64,000 nucleotides of DNA from CAZIHO01 sp964538875 (GTDB lineage Bacteria > Pseudomonadota > Gammaproteobacteria > Chromatiales > Chromatiaceae): positions 1 to 64,000 of the forward strand of contig CAZIHO010000002.1 in assembly GCA_964538875.1 (NCBI GenBank). Reading direction: 5' to 3'. Positions 44,331-52,871 of the stretch are shown here, piece after piece. Every line of letters begins with the position of its first letter. Position 1 is the first letter of the stretch. Position numbers and translations under genes: made by a program. The notes under the pieces were generated by a model. That model did no database searches. It saw nothing but the letters and a program-made list of their open reading frames with translations, and was not told the DNA's origin.

Positions 44331-44864
44331 ATGAACTTCCAGGTGTCAAGCGCGGAGTTGGGCCAAGCTCGGGCGCCCCATGAGTTGCTGCTGTTCAACC
44401 TCATGTTTTTCCACCTGTTGCTGGGCGCCGCGACCGTGGTGCTTCTGCTGACCCGGGCGGACTATTTGCATTCCTTAGGCCATATGGCATTCGCGGTTCC
44501 CCTGGGCGCATCTCTGTTGATTATTGGGTACATCCATTTCAAAGCCCATCAGGCGCGGGGACAGGGGTCTTGGTTCGTGGCCGCCCATTGGCGCTTGGCC
44601 ATGGGGCGCGGCCGGTTGCTGCTAGCCGCCTACGGTTTGACGGGTTTGATTCTGGGCGTGGGGTTTCTGGTGGCGGCGAGCGCGGATAAGCCGTCCATGC
44701 AGAATATCCTGCTCACTATCGCCACCCGGATTGGGGTGGTGCCGATCTTGCTCGCGGTGATGGTTTGCTTCGTGCTGGAATCCAGCGGGCTGTACCAGGC
44801 CAGGCGGGGCGAAGTTCCCGACTCCTTGCTTAAGCGATTTCCAGCACCGGCCGATGTGGCATGA
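44331..44864 (+). CDS. four-helix integral membrane protein of unknown function
   Basis: I do not recognise this family. From ATG 44331 (GGAGG 11 nt upstream) the 177-residue product shows four hydrophobic helices: LLLFNLMFFHLLLGAATVVLLL, MAFAVPLGASLLIIGYIHF, LLLAAYGLTGLILGVGFLVAA and IGVVPILLAVMVCFVLESSGLY. A conserved-looking HFKAHQ motif follows helix 2. The open frame extends upstream to 44238, but that part has no plausible start signal. It converges on the SH3 protein gene. Confidence 0.75.
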   Translation: MNFQVSSAELGQARAPHELLLFNLMFFHLLLGAATVVLLLTRADYLHSLGHMAFAVPLGASLLIIGYIHFKAHQARGQGSWFVAAHWRLAMGRGRLLLAAYGLTGLILGVGFLVAASADKPSMQNILLTIATRIGVVPILLAVMVCFVLESSGLYQARRGEVPDSLLKRFPAPADVA

Positions 44865-44907
44865 ACGCTGGCGCTTCTGCCTCGTTGGGGCGCCGGGCAA
44901 TTCAAGA

Positions 44908-45573
44908 CTAGAGGGATCCCCAGGGGGTCTTGCGGCGTTGAAAGCGCAAGTGGGGCAGGAGTAGTCCAAATAGAATGCCAGCCCCGAGGACTCCGGCGCC
45001 AATCAGAAACCATTGTTGGGTGGTGCGATTGCCGAGATCCCGATTTTCCTGTTTCAGATCCTCCAGTTCCCGGGTTAGGTCAGACACACTCTTGCGTAAT
45101 TCCGCCCGTTCGTTAGCGATGCGAACCGCGTCGGACGATACCCGATGAATCGCCTCAAGTTCCTGCTCTAGTTGCTGCTTGTCTTTCTTGATTTGGTCAT
45201 GACTGGTCTGAAGGGCACGAAAGTCCTGCTGGACCTGCATGAGCTTGGCGGTCAGTTGGTCCGGGGATTGCTGTAGCTCCGCTAAGCGGGTTTTGAGGGT
45301 TTCAACTTGATCCCGGGTGGCGGGTTCCCCAATCAGTTGGTAAGTCAGTACATAGCCCTCCTGCCCTTTGTAGCGGATCAGGCTGAAGCCGCTGTCCTTG
45401 TTGGAGCGAACCACCTCGACCTGGGTGCCACTCGGCAACATACGCAGGATCCGGTGGTCATTGGACTCACCGCTGCGCATGTGGATCGACAGCCGGTCGG
45501 TGACGTACATGGTCTCCGCCGCCTGTCCTACCGTGAGATAGAGTCCAAGGATCAAGAGTAGAAATTTTTTCAT
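44908..45573 (-). CDS. SH3-domain membrane protein, YgiM / TIGR04211 family
   Basis: Envelope protein of unknown role. A signal peptide (MKKFLLLILGLYLTVGQAAE) is followed by a bacterial SH3 domain (RLSIHMRSGESNDHRILRMLPSGTQVEVV), a coiled coil of about 90 residues rich in Gln, Glu and Lys, and one C-terminal membrane helix (FLIGAGVLGAGILFGLLLP). It ends in a short basic cytoplasmic tail. ATG 45573 has GAGGAG upstream. This domain order is that of E. coli YgiM. It is 39 bp downstream of argF and may be cotranscribed with the arginine genes. Confidence 0.88.
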   Translation of the reverse strand: MKKFLLLILGLYLTVGQAAETMYVTDRLSIHMRSGESNDHRILRMLPSGTQVEVVRSNKDSGFSLIRYKGQEGYVLTYQLIGEPATRDQVETLKTRLAELQQSPDQLTAKLMQVQQDFRALQTSHDQIKKDKQQLEQELEAIHRVSSDAVRIANERAELRKSVSDLTRELEDLKQENRDLGNRTTQQWFLIGAGVLGAGILFGLLLPHLRFQRRKTPWGSL

Positions 45574-45612
45574 GAGTGCTCCTCGGCTCATCGGGATTGG
45601 GCTCAACCCTAG

Positions 45613-46530
45613 TCAAGCCAACAAAAACTCTAACAAGGCCTTTTGGGAATGTAAGCGATTTTCTGCTTCGTCCCAAACCACGGATCGAGGACCCTCGATG
45701 ACGGCGGACGCGACTTCCTCGCCGCGATGGGCCGGTAGACAGTGCATGAACAGGGCGTTGGGCGCCGCCAGGTCCATCAAGGATTGGTCCACCTGGAAGC
45801 GGGCAAAGTCCTGGCGCCGTTGTTGCTGCTCCTGTTCCTGACCCATGCTGGCCCAAACGTCGGTGACCACCAGGTCCACCCCTTCTGCCGCTGTTAGGGG
45901 GTCCCGGAAAATCGGGCAGCGCTTTGCCTCTGGTTCCCAAATGGCCCTGTTGGGTTCATAGCCATCTGGGCAGGCAATGCGCAACTGGAAGTCCAATTGA
46001 CTGGCGGCTTCGATATAAGAATTGCACATATTGTTGCCATCGCCGACCCACAGCACTGTCTTGCCGTTAATGGACCCCCGGTGTTCCTGGTAGGTCATGA
46101 GGTCCGCCAGAAGCTGACAAGGATGCACCAAGTCGGTCAATCCATTGATGACTGGAACTCGGGAATAGGCCGCGAAACGCTCCACCAGTTGGTGGTCGAA
46201 GGTTCGGATCATGAGTCCGTCCACCATCCTGGATAACACCCGGGCGCTGTCTTCCACCGGCTCGCCGCGCCCAAGCTGAGTGTCCTTGGAGGACAGAAAT
46301 AGAGCATGTCCCCCCAATTGCAGCATACCGACCTCAAAGGAAACCCGGGTGCGGGTGGACGATTTTTCAAAAATCATCCCCAGCGTCAGGCCCTTGAGGG
46401 GCTCATGGGTGGCACCCGAGTAACAGAGCGCCTTGAGGTCTATGGCGCGCTGGATCAGGGCGTTGATTTCCTGGCCGCTGAGATCCGTCAATCGCAACAG
46501 ATGGCGAGGGTTGGAGGGGGGCTGGCGCAT
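45613..46530 (-). CDS. argF: ornithine carbamoyltransferase
   Basis: Converts ornithine and carbamoyl phosphate to citrulline in arginine synthesis. The carbamoyl-phosphate motif SSTRTRVSFE, the HPCQLLADLMT segment, the ornithine-binding VVTDVWASMGQE and HCLPAHRGEE are all present in the expected order. The 305-residue length is typical of the anabolic enzyme. AGAGG precedes ATG 46530, and the gene lies 26 bp after argD, so the two form an operon. Confidence 0.96.
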   Translation of the reverse strand: MRQPPSNPRHLLRLTDLSGQEINALIQRAIDLKALCYSGATHEPLKGLTLGMIFEKSSTRTRVSFEVGMLQLGGHALFLSSKDTQLGRGEPVEDSARVLSRMVDGLMIRTFDHQLVERFAAYSRVPVINGLTDLVHPCQLLADLMTYQEHRGSINGKTVLWVGDGNNMCNSYIEAASQLDFQLRIACPDGYEPNRAIWEPEAKRCPIFRDPLTAAEGVDLVVTDVWASMGQEQEQQQRRQDFARFQVDQSLMDLAAPNALFMHCLPAHRGEEVASAVIEGPRSVVWDEAENRLHSQKALLEFLLA

Positions 46531-46556
46531 GATGGACCTCTTGTCCGTGGCACGAC

Positions 46557-47729
46557 TTACTGAAGAAAGCTTTCGATCAGCCCGCCCAAGACATCGACCA
46601 GTTGGTCAGCCTCGGCGTCGCTATAAATAAGGGGCGGCAACAGCCGTATCACCCGTTCTGCGGTGACATTGATGAGCAGCCCGGCGTCCAGCGCCCGGGC
46701 GACCAACTCCGCGCAGGGGCGATCCAATTCGATCCCGATCAAGAGGCCCAAACCGCGAATGTCCTTGACCCCGGTCTGGCCGGCCAAGCGGGCCCCTAGA
46801 CCAGACCGGATCCGGATGCCTAATTCGGTGGCCCGCTCCAGGAGCCCATCCCGTTCAAGCACCTCTAGGACACTCAAACCGGCACGACAGGCCAGCGGAT
46901 TGCCGCCGAACGTGGAGCCATGACTACCTGGTCCAAACAAGCTCGCGGCCTCGCCCTGCGCCAGACAGCAACCGATGGGGACCCCATTGCCCAACCCCTT
47001 GGCTAGAGTCATGACATCCGGAACCACTCCCTGGTGCTGATGGGCAAACATACGCCCGCTCCGGCCCATCCCGGTTTGGATTTCGTCCAACATCAGCAGC
47101 CACTGCCGGGAATCGCACAGGGATCTGAGTTGGTTCAAGTAATCCTTGGGCGGGATGTTGATGCCGCCCTCGCCCTGGATCGGCTCCACCAGTACCGCCA
47201 CGATGTCCGGCCGGGTTGCCGCCAGGGCTTCCAGCGGGCCTATTTCGCCGTAGGGCACATGAATGAAACCTTCGACAAGCGGTTCAAAACCCTGTTGGAT
47301 CTTTCGATTGCCAGTGGCGCTCAGGGTGGCCAGGGTACGGCCGTGAAAGCTCCCTTCCATGACCAGAATGTGGGGCCGTTCCACACCCCGGCGGCGCCCA
47401 TGCAGGCGCGCCAGCTTGATGGCCGCCTCGTTGGCCTCCGCTCCGGAGTTGCAAAAAAACGCCCGCTCCATGCCCGCCGCCTGGGTAAGACGATCTCCGA
47501 GGGCCTGCTGGTTGGCAATGCCGTACAGGTTGGAAGTGTGGATCAGGGACGCTATCTGCTCCCCCAGCTGGCGGGTGACTTCCGGATGGCTGTGTCCCAG
47601 GCCAGTCACGGCAATGCCAGATAGGGCGTCCAGATAGCGGCGGCCGACCGTATCCCAAAGCCATGCCCCCTCGCCCCGGACAAAAGTGACGGGAAGCCGA
47701 TTGTAGGTCGTCATCAGGGAATCGGACAT
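46557..47729 (-). CDS. argD: acetylornithine aminotransferase
   Basis: PLP-dependent class III aminotransferase of arginine (and possibly lysine) synthesis. Motifs are YLDALSGIAVTGLGHSHPEV, FFCNSGAEANEAAIKLAR, SFHGRTLATLSATGN, LMLDEIQTGMGRSG and TLAKGLGNGVPIG with the PLP-binding lysine. ATG 47729 (390 residues) is preferred over a TTG 24 bp upstream. A candidate promoter and an AT-rich palindrome lie in the leader. Confidence 0.95.
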   Translation of the reverse strand: MSDSLMTTYNRLPVTFVRGEGAWLWDTVGRRYLDALSGIAVTGLGHSHPEVTRQLGEQIASLIHTSNLYGIANQQALGDRLTQAAGMERAFFCNSGAEANEAAIKLARLHGRRRGVERPHILVMEGSFHGRTLATLSATGNRKIQQGFEPLVEGFIHVPYGEIGPLEALAATRPDIVAVLVEPIQGEGGINIPPKDYLNQLRSLCDSRQWLLMLDEIQTGMGRSGRMFAHQHQGVVPDVMTLAKGLGNGVPIGCCLAQGEAASLFGPGSHGSTFGGNPLACRAGLSVLEVLERDGLLERATELGIRIRSGLGARLAGQTGVKDIRGLGLLIGIELDRPCAELVARALDAGLLINVTAERVIRLLPPLIYSDAEADQLVDVLGGLIESFLQ

Positions 47730-47769
47730 GGCGCAGTGGTTTGGCTGATCCAAAAAATAAAAAGCACCC

Positions 47770-47787
47770 CTGAAAATATTTTTTCAG
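47770..47787. promoter_or_regulatory. AT-rich palindrome in the argD leader
   Basis: CTGAAAA (47770-47776) and TTTTCAG (47781-47787) form a 7-bp inverted repeat with a 4-nt spacer, about 41 bp upstream of argD. It recalls ArgR boxes (TGAAT...ATTCA), but its half-site spacing is 2 bp wider than the E. coli consensus, so the identity of the regulator is open. Confidence 0.4.
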
Positions 47788-47823
47788 CGGTGGACTCGAA
47801 TGCGTGGTGAAGAAAAGCTGGTG

Positions 47824-47851
47824 AATATACCAGGCTAGGTTGGATACGCAA
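47824..47851 (-). promoter_or_regulatory. candidate argDF promoter
   Basis: On the minus strand TTGCGT (47851-47846) and TATATT (47829-47824) are 16 bp apart, a plausible sigma70 pair. Transcripts would start near 47817 and include the palindrome at 47770-47787. Confidence 0.45.
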
Positions 47852-47903
47852 CTCCTTTTGAACCGATCTATCCAACCAATGCCGTATAAAACTTTGGCGC
47901 CAC

Positions 47904-48473
47904 TTAGGGGTTGCCTTTGTCCAACGGCTGGGCATAAGCCTGGGCGAGACGGCGATTGGTGGCCGCTAGGTCAAACCGGCTGGTGGCGATTTCCTGTCCC
48001 CACTGTTCCCAGGCGCCAGCATATTCCCGGTGGCCGGGGTCCGCTAGTACGTTGCGCAGGTGCTGGTAATGGCGCGGCCCGCCACTCTCCTCGGGCGGGC
48101 AGGGTTGGCGTCCAGCCAGGCATCTAGGCTGGACAAGTGGCTCATTCCCGGTCTGGATGGCCTCCACAAGAATTTCATGGTCCCAAGGCTCAAGAAGGTC
48201 GTAATAGTAATGAAAGCGCAGGCCTGGGGTGGCGATTTGGGAGAGACGGGTCCATTGCTCATTACGCAGGGGGGCTCCCCAAAACAGATCGGCGCTGGGG
48301 TCCGGGAACCCGTAGTGGGTGTCACCCACCAGAAATTCATGGTCGAAGGCACCAGTCCAGCCCATGACCATCTGGATGAGATCGTGCAGTTGCCCGAGGT
48401 TAAATTGGTCCCGCACCAAGACGCGGCGCCAAACCAGGGGTTTAGTCCCCTTCAATGTCAGTTTGATTTGCAT
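47904..48473 (-). CDS. plasmid pRiA4b ORF-3 family protein
   Basis: A protein of about 189 residues with the family start IKLTLKGTKPLVWRRVLV, then LGQLHDLIQMVMGWTGAFDHEFLVG, and LRFHYYYDLLEPWDHEILVE. The family is small, mostly beta, widespread on plasmids and in IS1096-type elements as a passenger, and has no known function. An in-frame ATG 69 bp upstream (48542) gives a longer N terminus outside the conserved region, and neither start has a strong ribosome site. No transposase or inverted repeats are seen around it. Confidence 0.85.
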   Translation of the reverse strand: MQIKLTLKGTKPLVWRRVLVRDQFNLGQLHDLIQMVMGWTGAFDHEFLVGDTHYGFPDPSADLFWGAPLRNEQWTRLSQIATPGLRFHYYYDLLEPWDHEILVEAIQTGNEPLVQPRCLAGRQPCPPEESGGPRHYQHLRNVLADPGHREYAGAWEQWGQEIATSRFDLAATNRRLAQAYAQPLDKGNP

Positions 48474-48677
48474 GCTGGGGGAGCCTGTCCCAGGAACAAT
48501 ATCCCTGAATTTGATCCGCAGGGGTCTATAAATCTGGCCCATTATAAGGGCTAAATCTCATTACCGCCGCACGGCCGGGGGGGAAGGTTCGGTGGTGGGC
48601 CGTGGCGGCCCAATCAGCTTGGGCGCCCAGCCCGGCATCCTGGTGAGGATTCCGGACTGGGGCACCAGGTCCCTAGG

Positions 48678-49745
48678 TTAGCTGTGTTCGTTCAGCCATT
48701 TGCCGATGGCGGGCGTCACTTCCTTTTGCGCCTTGCCAGATACGTAGATACCAATATGGCCGCCGGGGAAGGCTAATTCGCTGTAATCCGACGAGCTGGT
48801 CCGGTCCCGCAGGGCCCTGGAGGCATCCGGAGGAACCAGGTGGTCTTGGAGCGCATAGATATTCAGCAGGGGACAATGAATGTTGCGCAGGCTGACTTCC
48901 TGGTCGCCGATGGTCAGGCCGCCGTTAATCAACTTGTTCTGCTGGAAGAAATCCTTGGCGAATTGACGGAAGGTTTCGCCCGCTTGGTCCGGGCTGTCGA
49001 AAATCCATTTTTCCATGCGCAGGAAGTTCTTGATTTTGTCCGGGTCGTCCAGCAGGTCAACCATGTTGATGTATTTCTGGCCGGTGAGGCTGAACGGCTT
49101 GAGGGAGAGGAACGTCCAGTTCAGCATTTCGCCCGGAACATTGCCCAGCGTGTCCACGATCTGGTCCACGTCCATGGTCTGAACCCAGGCGGACAGCAGG
49201 TTGTCCGGCGTCTTGAAATCCACCGGGGTCACCATGGTGACCAGGTTGCGGACCTTATCCTGGTGCATGGACGCGTAGCACAGGCTGAACGCGCCGCCTT
49301 GGCAAATGCCCAGCAGGTTGATCTTGTCCAGGCCGTGCCGCTTGCGGATGACATCCACGCAGGAGTCGATGTAGCCGTTGAGGTAGTCGTCCAGGGTCAA
49401 GGCCCGATCCGCGTGATCCGGGTAGCCCCAGTCGATCAGGTAGACATCCTGGCCGGTGGCCAACAGTCCCTTGATGGTGGAGCGGTCTTCCTGGATATCG
49501 GTCATGTAGGGACGGTTGACCAGGGCGTAAACCACCAATAGCGGGACGGGATTTTTCTTCACCCCTTCCGGCCCTTGGTAGCGGTACAACACCAGCTTGT
49601 CTTCCCGGTATACGGCTTCCCGGGGTGTCACCCCGGTGTCGATCTGCTGGGCATTGAGCAAATTCTCAGTGCCCTGGCCCAGTTTACGGGCAAAGTCCAT
49701 CATCTCGTCATAGAGCGCTTCCGGGCGAATCTCGATGGGTAACAC
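48678..49745 (-). CDS. phaC: class III poly(3-hydroxyalkanoate) synthase subunit PhaC
   Basis: Catalytic subunit that polymerises 3-hydroxyacyl-CoA into storage polyester. It has the lipase-like box GICQGG with the catalytic cysteine, the aspartate in YALQDHLVPPDAS, and the histidine in FPGGHIGIYVS. The frame is open to a TTG at 49760, but that TTG lies inside the ribosome site (TTGAGGAGAG). GTG 49745 is correctly spaced and gives 355 residues, the same length as the Allochromatium vinosum class III enzyme. phaE lies just upstream, and no phaA, phaB or phasin gene is in the window. Confidence 0.96.
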   Translation of the reverse strand: MLPIEIRPEALYDEMMDFARKLGQGTENLLNAQQIDTGVTPREAVYREDKLVLYRYQGPEGVKKNPVPLLVVYALVNRPYMTDIQEDRSTIKGLLATGQDVYLIDWGYPDHADRALTLDDYLNGYIDSCVDVIRKRHGLDKINLLGICQGGAFSLCYASMHQDKVRNLVTMVTPVDFKTPDNLLSAWVQTMDVDQIVDTLGNVPGEMLNWTFLSLKPFSLTGQKYINMVDLLDDPDKIKNFLRMEKWIFDSPDQAGETFRQFAKDFFQQNKLINGGLTIGDQEVSLRNIHCPLLNIYALQDHLVPPDASRALRDRTSSSDYSELAFPGGHIGIYVSGKAQKEVTPAIGKWLNEHS

Positions 49746-49811
49746 GGTCTCTCTCCTCAATTGGGTGGTGCGGGCGGGCCGTTAAGGCCCGGCTGGGCTA
49801 GCGGGCAGCGC

Positions 49812-50843
49812 CTAGGCCGAACCGTCGGCGGAATTTTTCCCGGCGGCTGGCTTACGCGGCGCGGCTGTCCTAGTGGCGGCGGGTTTGTCCGCCAGACCAG
49901 CCAGTTGCTCCTTCAGCGCGTCCAGCTCACGCCGGAGCCGCTTGTTTTCCCGCCGGGTTTCTTGGACCCGGTCTTCCAGAGTGCGCAATTCCGTGCGGGT
50001 GGGCATGTTGAGGGCGCCCAGGTTCTCGTCCACCATGATGGACATGCGCTTCTTGAGAGCCATGAGGGCGTTGACCAGGGCGCCATGGACCTGGGCGTGC
50101 TCCGGCGTTGCCACCTGCTCGCCATAAACCTGCTCGCAGCATTCCACCCACAGATCGTATAGGGCCCGATAGGAAGTGATGGACTTGCCGTCCGCCGCCA
50201 TCTTGGCCAACCGCTCCCGCAGTTGTTCCAGGGACATGATGCCCAGGCCAGAGAAGAACTTGAAATAATCCTGGCTAGCCTTCTGATAGGCCAGGCCGCG
50301 CCGGGCCAGGTCTTGGTACTGGGCCTGCTCTTCCCGGGAATAACCGAGGCCGGGCGCCGACAGGAACCGGTTGAGCTTTTCGCCAACCTGGTCATGAGGC
50401 ATGTTGCGCAGCATGTCGCCGGGAGTGAGGGACATGGACGAGGCAAAGCGTTGCCAGTTATCGAACGGCATCTCCCAAAAGGCCATCATCTTATGGAGAT
50501 TGTCGTCGCCGGGGTTCTGAATGCTCAAGCCGAACGCTTTTTGCATTTCATTGATGGTCTTTTCCATGGCGGCGGCCCAGTCGCCGCCCTGCAGATTTTG
50601 GTTGAGGTTATCGGCCAGGTGGAAAAAGGCCTTGCCTTGGTCAAGCATACGATCGACCAGCAACCGTCCCTCCTGGGGAACACCAGCGGATACTGCTTGC
50701 CACCAGTGATCCATGGCTCCCTCCCAGGAGGGGAATGCGGGCTTGGCGAGACCCAGCGCCTGGGAGTTCATGGAAGTCCATGTTTCCCAGTATTTGCGTT
50801 GTGTCTCAAGCCAGTCGTCGCTCCAGAAGCCTGTTTTACTCAT
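49812..50843 (-). CDS. phaE: class III poly(3-hydroxyalkanoate) synthase subunit PhaE
   Basis: Non-catalytic subunit required with PhaC in class III synthases. The 343 residues begin KTGFWSDDWLETQRKYWETW, typical of PhaE. A largely helical body and a C-terminal coiled coil (TRTELRTLEDRVQETRRENKRLRRELDALKE region) follow, then an Ala/Lys/Pro-rich tail. ATG 50843 is preferred over 66 upstream bases that add a basic non-conserved leader. The order phaE then phaC with a 66-bp gap implies one operon. Confidence 0.93.
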   Translation of the reverse strand: MSKTGFWSDDWLETQRKYWETWTSMNSQALGLAKPAFPSWEGAMDHWWQAVSAGVPQEGRLLVDRMLDQGKAFFHLADNLNQNLQGGDWAAAMEKTINEMQKAFGLSIQNPGDDNLHKMMAFWEMPFDNWQRFASSMSLTPGDMLRNMPHDQVGEKLNRFLSAPGLGYSREEQAQYQDLARRGLAYQKASQDYFKFFSGLGIMSLEQLRERLAKMAADGKSITSYRALYDLWVECCEQVYGEQVATPEHAQVHGALVNALMALKKRMSIMVDENLGALNMPTRTELRTLEDRVQETRRENKRLRRELDALKEQLAGLADKPAATRTAAPRKPAAGKNSADGSA

Positions 50844-51152
50844 CTTTTTTGGGTCCCTGTTGGTTGACGTGGAGAATACCCTAGCACGCGGTTTTGTGCA
50901 GCGCAACAATTTAGGCTTGATTGTACTGAGGTGAAGCTAAAGCCTATGGGTCTGATAATAAGGGTATCAGTAAAGGTTATGCAACCTGGGTCTGACCGCG
51001 CTGCCGGGCGTCAGGCGCCCGGCTGGTCCGGCGCCGGGCATTGCGGGTCCGAACTCCGCCTGGATGACCGGGCATGAGCATAAGGGAATGAAAAACCAAG
51101 CGTTTTTCCGCATTTCCGGGGCTCGCGAGACTGATATGGCCTCCATGTACCG
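50844..51152. promoter_or_regulatory. divergent intergenic region between phaEC and the glycosylation/T2SS operon
   Basis: About 310 bp that must hold the promoters of both phaEC and the large plus-strand operon. It contains an imperfect palindrome TTGTGCAGCGCAACAA (50894-50909) close to phaE, a 7-bp inverted repeat TAGGCTT/AAGCCTA (50912-50918 and 50940-50946), and a GC-rich hairpin at 51003-51023. I cannot name -35/-10 boxes with confidence. No ORF here is supported. Confidence 0.5.
51003..51023. repeat. GC-rich inverted repeat
   Basis: GCCGGGCG (51003-51010) pairs with CGCCCGGC (51016-51023) over a TCAGG loop. Without a T run it is not a standard terminator. It may insulate the divergent transcripts. 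Confidence 0.45.
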
Positions 51153-52871
51153 ATGATCCAGTTGCTCGATCGTTTGCGCAGCCGCACCTTTGCCTTCACC
51201 CATGACCTCGGCATGGTTCCCCTAGCTTGGCTGGGGGCCTATTGGTTGCGCTTCAATCTGGGACAGATACCAGATCCCTATTGGGATGCATGCATTATGG
51301 CGCTACCGGTGCTGGTGCCGGTCCAGGGGGCGGCGTTCTGGGCGTTCGGACTGTATCGGGGGGTGTGGCGCTTCGCGTCGGTCCCGGATTTGGAACGGAT
51401 CCTGAAGGCGGTGGCGACTGGCACCATATTGTCCCTCGGGGTCTTGTTCGCCTGGACCCGCCTGGCGGATGTGCCTCGCTCGGTGCCGGTGCTGTTCGCG
51501 CTCCTGCAACTGACCTTGCTGGCGGGACCGCGCCTGTTGTACCGATGGGTGCGGGACCGGCGACTGGATCTGAGCAAGGGCCCGCGGGTGCTGATCGTCG
51601 GCGCCGGGCGCGCCGGCGAAATGCTGGTGCGGGACATGCTGCGGGACCCCGAGCGCCCCTATGTGCCGGTCGCGTTCGTGGACGATCTGCCCCGTCGCCA
51701 AGGCAGCGATATCCAGGGCATTCCGGTAGTCGGGGATTGCGGATCTATTCCCCAACTAGTGGCGGAACAGGCCATTGACTTGATCGTACTGGCCATTCCC
51801 TCCGCCAGCAGCCGGCAAATGCGCCGCCTGGTGGATCTGTGCGAACAAACCGGCGTGGCCTTTCACACCTTGCCGAAATTGAACAAACTCATTACCGGCC
51901 AGGTGAGTTTGCACCAGGTGCGGGCAGTTTCCATCGAGGATTTGCTGGGCCGGGAACCCGTGACCCTGGACTGGGACGCCATCGGCCGGGGTGTGTCTGG
52001 ACGGGTGATCCTGGTCACCGGCGGTGGGGGCTCCATCGGCTCCGAACTTTGCCGGCAGATTGCCCGCCAGGGACCATCCCGGCTGGTGATCCTGGATAAT
52101 TGTGAATTCAACCTGTATTCCATCGAGATGGAATTGCGCCAGGCATTCCCGCTGCTGGATCTGGTCATCCGCCTGGGCGACGTGACCGACGCGGCCGGTT
52201 TGCGGCGTTTGTTTACGGAGCAGCGGCCGCAAGTGGTCTATCACGCCGCTGCCTATAAGCATGTGCCCATGCTGGAAGGCCAGGCCCGGGAGGCGGTGCG
52301 GGTCAACGTGCTGGGCACCCGGCAAGTGGCGGATGCCGCCGGCGAGTTGGGTTGCGGAGAGTTTGTGCTGATTTCCACCGATAAGGCGGTCAACCCAACC
52401 AACGTCATGGGCGCCAGCAAGCGCCTGGCGGAACTCTATTGCCAGACCCTGGGGGACACCCACGGTACCCGCTATATCACGGTCCGGTTCGGCAATGTGC
52501 TGGACTCGGCGGGCAGCGTGGTGCCCCTGTTCCGGCGCCAAATCCAGGCGGGCGGCCCGGTGACGGTGACGGACCCGGACGTGGAACGCTATTTCATGAC
52601 CATCCCGGAAGCCTGTCANNNNNNNNNNNNNNNNNNNNNNNNNNNNNNNNNNNNNNNNNNNNNNNNNNNNNNNNNNNNNNNNNNNNNNNNNNNNNNNNNN
52701 NNNNNNNNNNNNNNNNNNCACCTGCGGGCGGACCGGGAGCGGATCAGGGCCGGGCTAGAACAATTGGCGCTGTTGGTGGTGGAAAATCAGGGCGCGGCGT
52801 TGGGCCGGTGCCTGCAAGAACTGGTGCCCGAGTGGCGCGGTGAGCCCCCTGGAGCGGGGCCGGCGGCATGA
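51153..52871 (+). CDS. polytopic NDP-sugar 4,6-dehydratase, WbpM/CapD/PglF family (assembly gap inside)
   Basis: Membrane-anchored short-chain dehydrogenase that converts a UDP-HexNAc to a 4-keto-6-deoxy sugar for surface or protein glycans. About four N-terminal membrane helices (residues 12-135) are followed by a CoA-binding-like Rossmann domain (RVLIVGAGRAGEMLVRDML) and the catalytic domain (ILVTGGGGSIGSELCRQI, YHAAAYKHVPMLE, ISTDKAVNPTNVMGASKR). The MGASK motif replaces the usual YxxxK, as in WbpM. The 100-N gap (52619-52718) falls after TIPEAC. Full-length relatives have roughly 100 more residues before the C terminus, so the real gap is probably longer than 100 bp. The stop overlaps the next gene by 4 bp. 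Confidence 0.88.
   Translation: MIQLLDRLRSRTFAFTHDLGMVPLAWLGAYWLRFNLGQIPDPYWDACIMALPVLVPVQGAAFWAFGLYRGVWRFASVPDLERILKAVATGTILSLGVLFAWTRLADVPRSVPVLFALLQLTLLAGPRLLYRWVRDRRLDLSKGPRVLIVGAGRAGEMLVRDMLRDPERPYVPVAFVDDLPRRQGSDIQGIPVVGDCGSIPQLVAEQAIDLIVLAIPSASSRQMRRLVDLCEQTGVAFHTLPKLNKLITGQVSLHQVRAVSIEDLLGREPVTLDWDAIGRGVSGRVILVTGGGGSIGSELCRQIARQGPSRLVILDNCEFNLYSIEMELRQAFPLLDLVIRLGDVTDAAGLRRLFTEQRPQVVYHAAAYKHVPMLEGQAREAVRVNVLGTRQVADAAGELGCGEFVLISTDKAVNPTNVMGASKRLAELYCQTLGDTHGTRYITVRFGNVLDSAGSVVPLFRRQIQAGGPVTVTDPDVERYFMTIPEACXXXXXXXXXXXXXXXXXXXXXXXXXXXXXXXXXXHLRADRERIRAGLEQLALLVVENQGAALGRCLQELVPEWRGEPPGAGPAA
52619..52718. other. scaffold gap (100 N)
   Basis: Exactly 100 N inside the dehydratase gene. 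The frame happens to continue across it, but the placeholder length carries no information. Confidence 0.99.
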
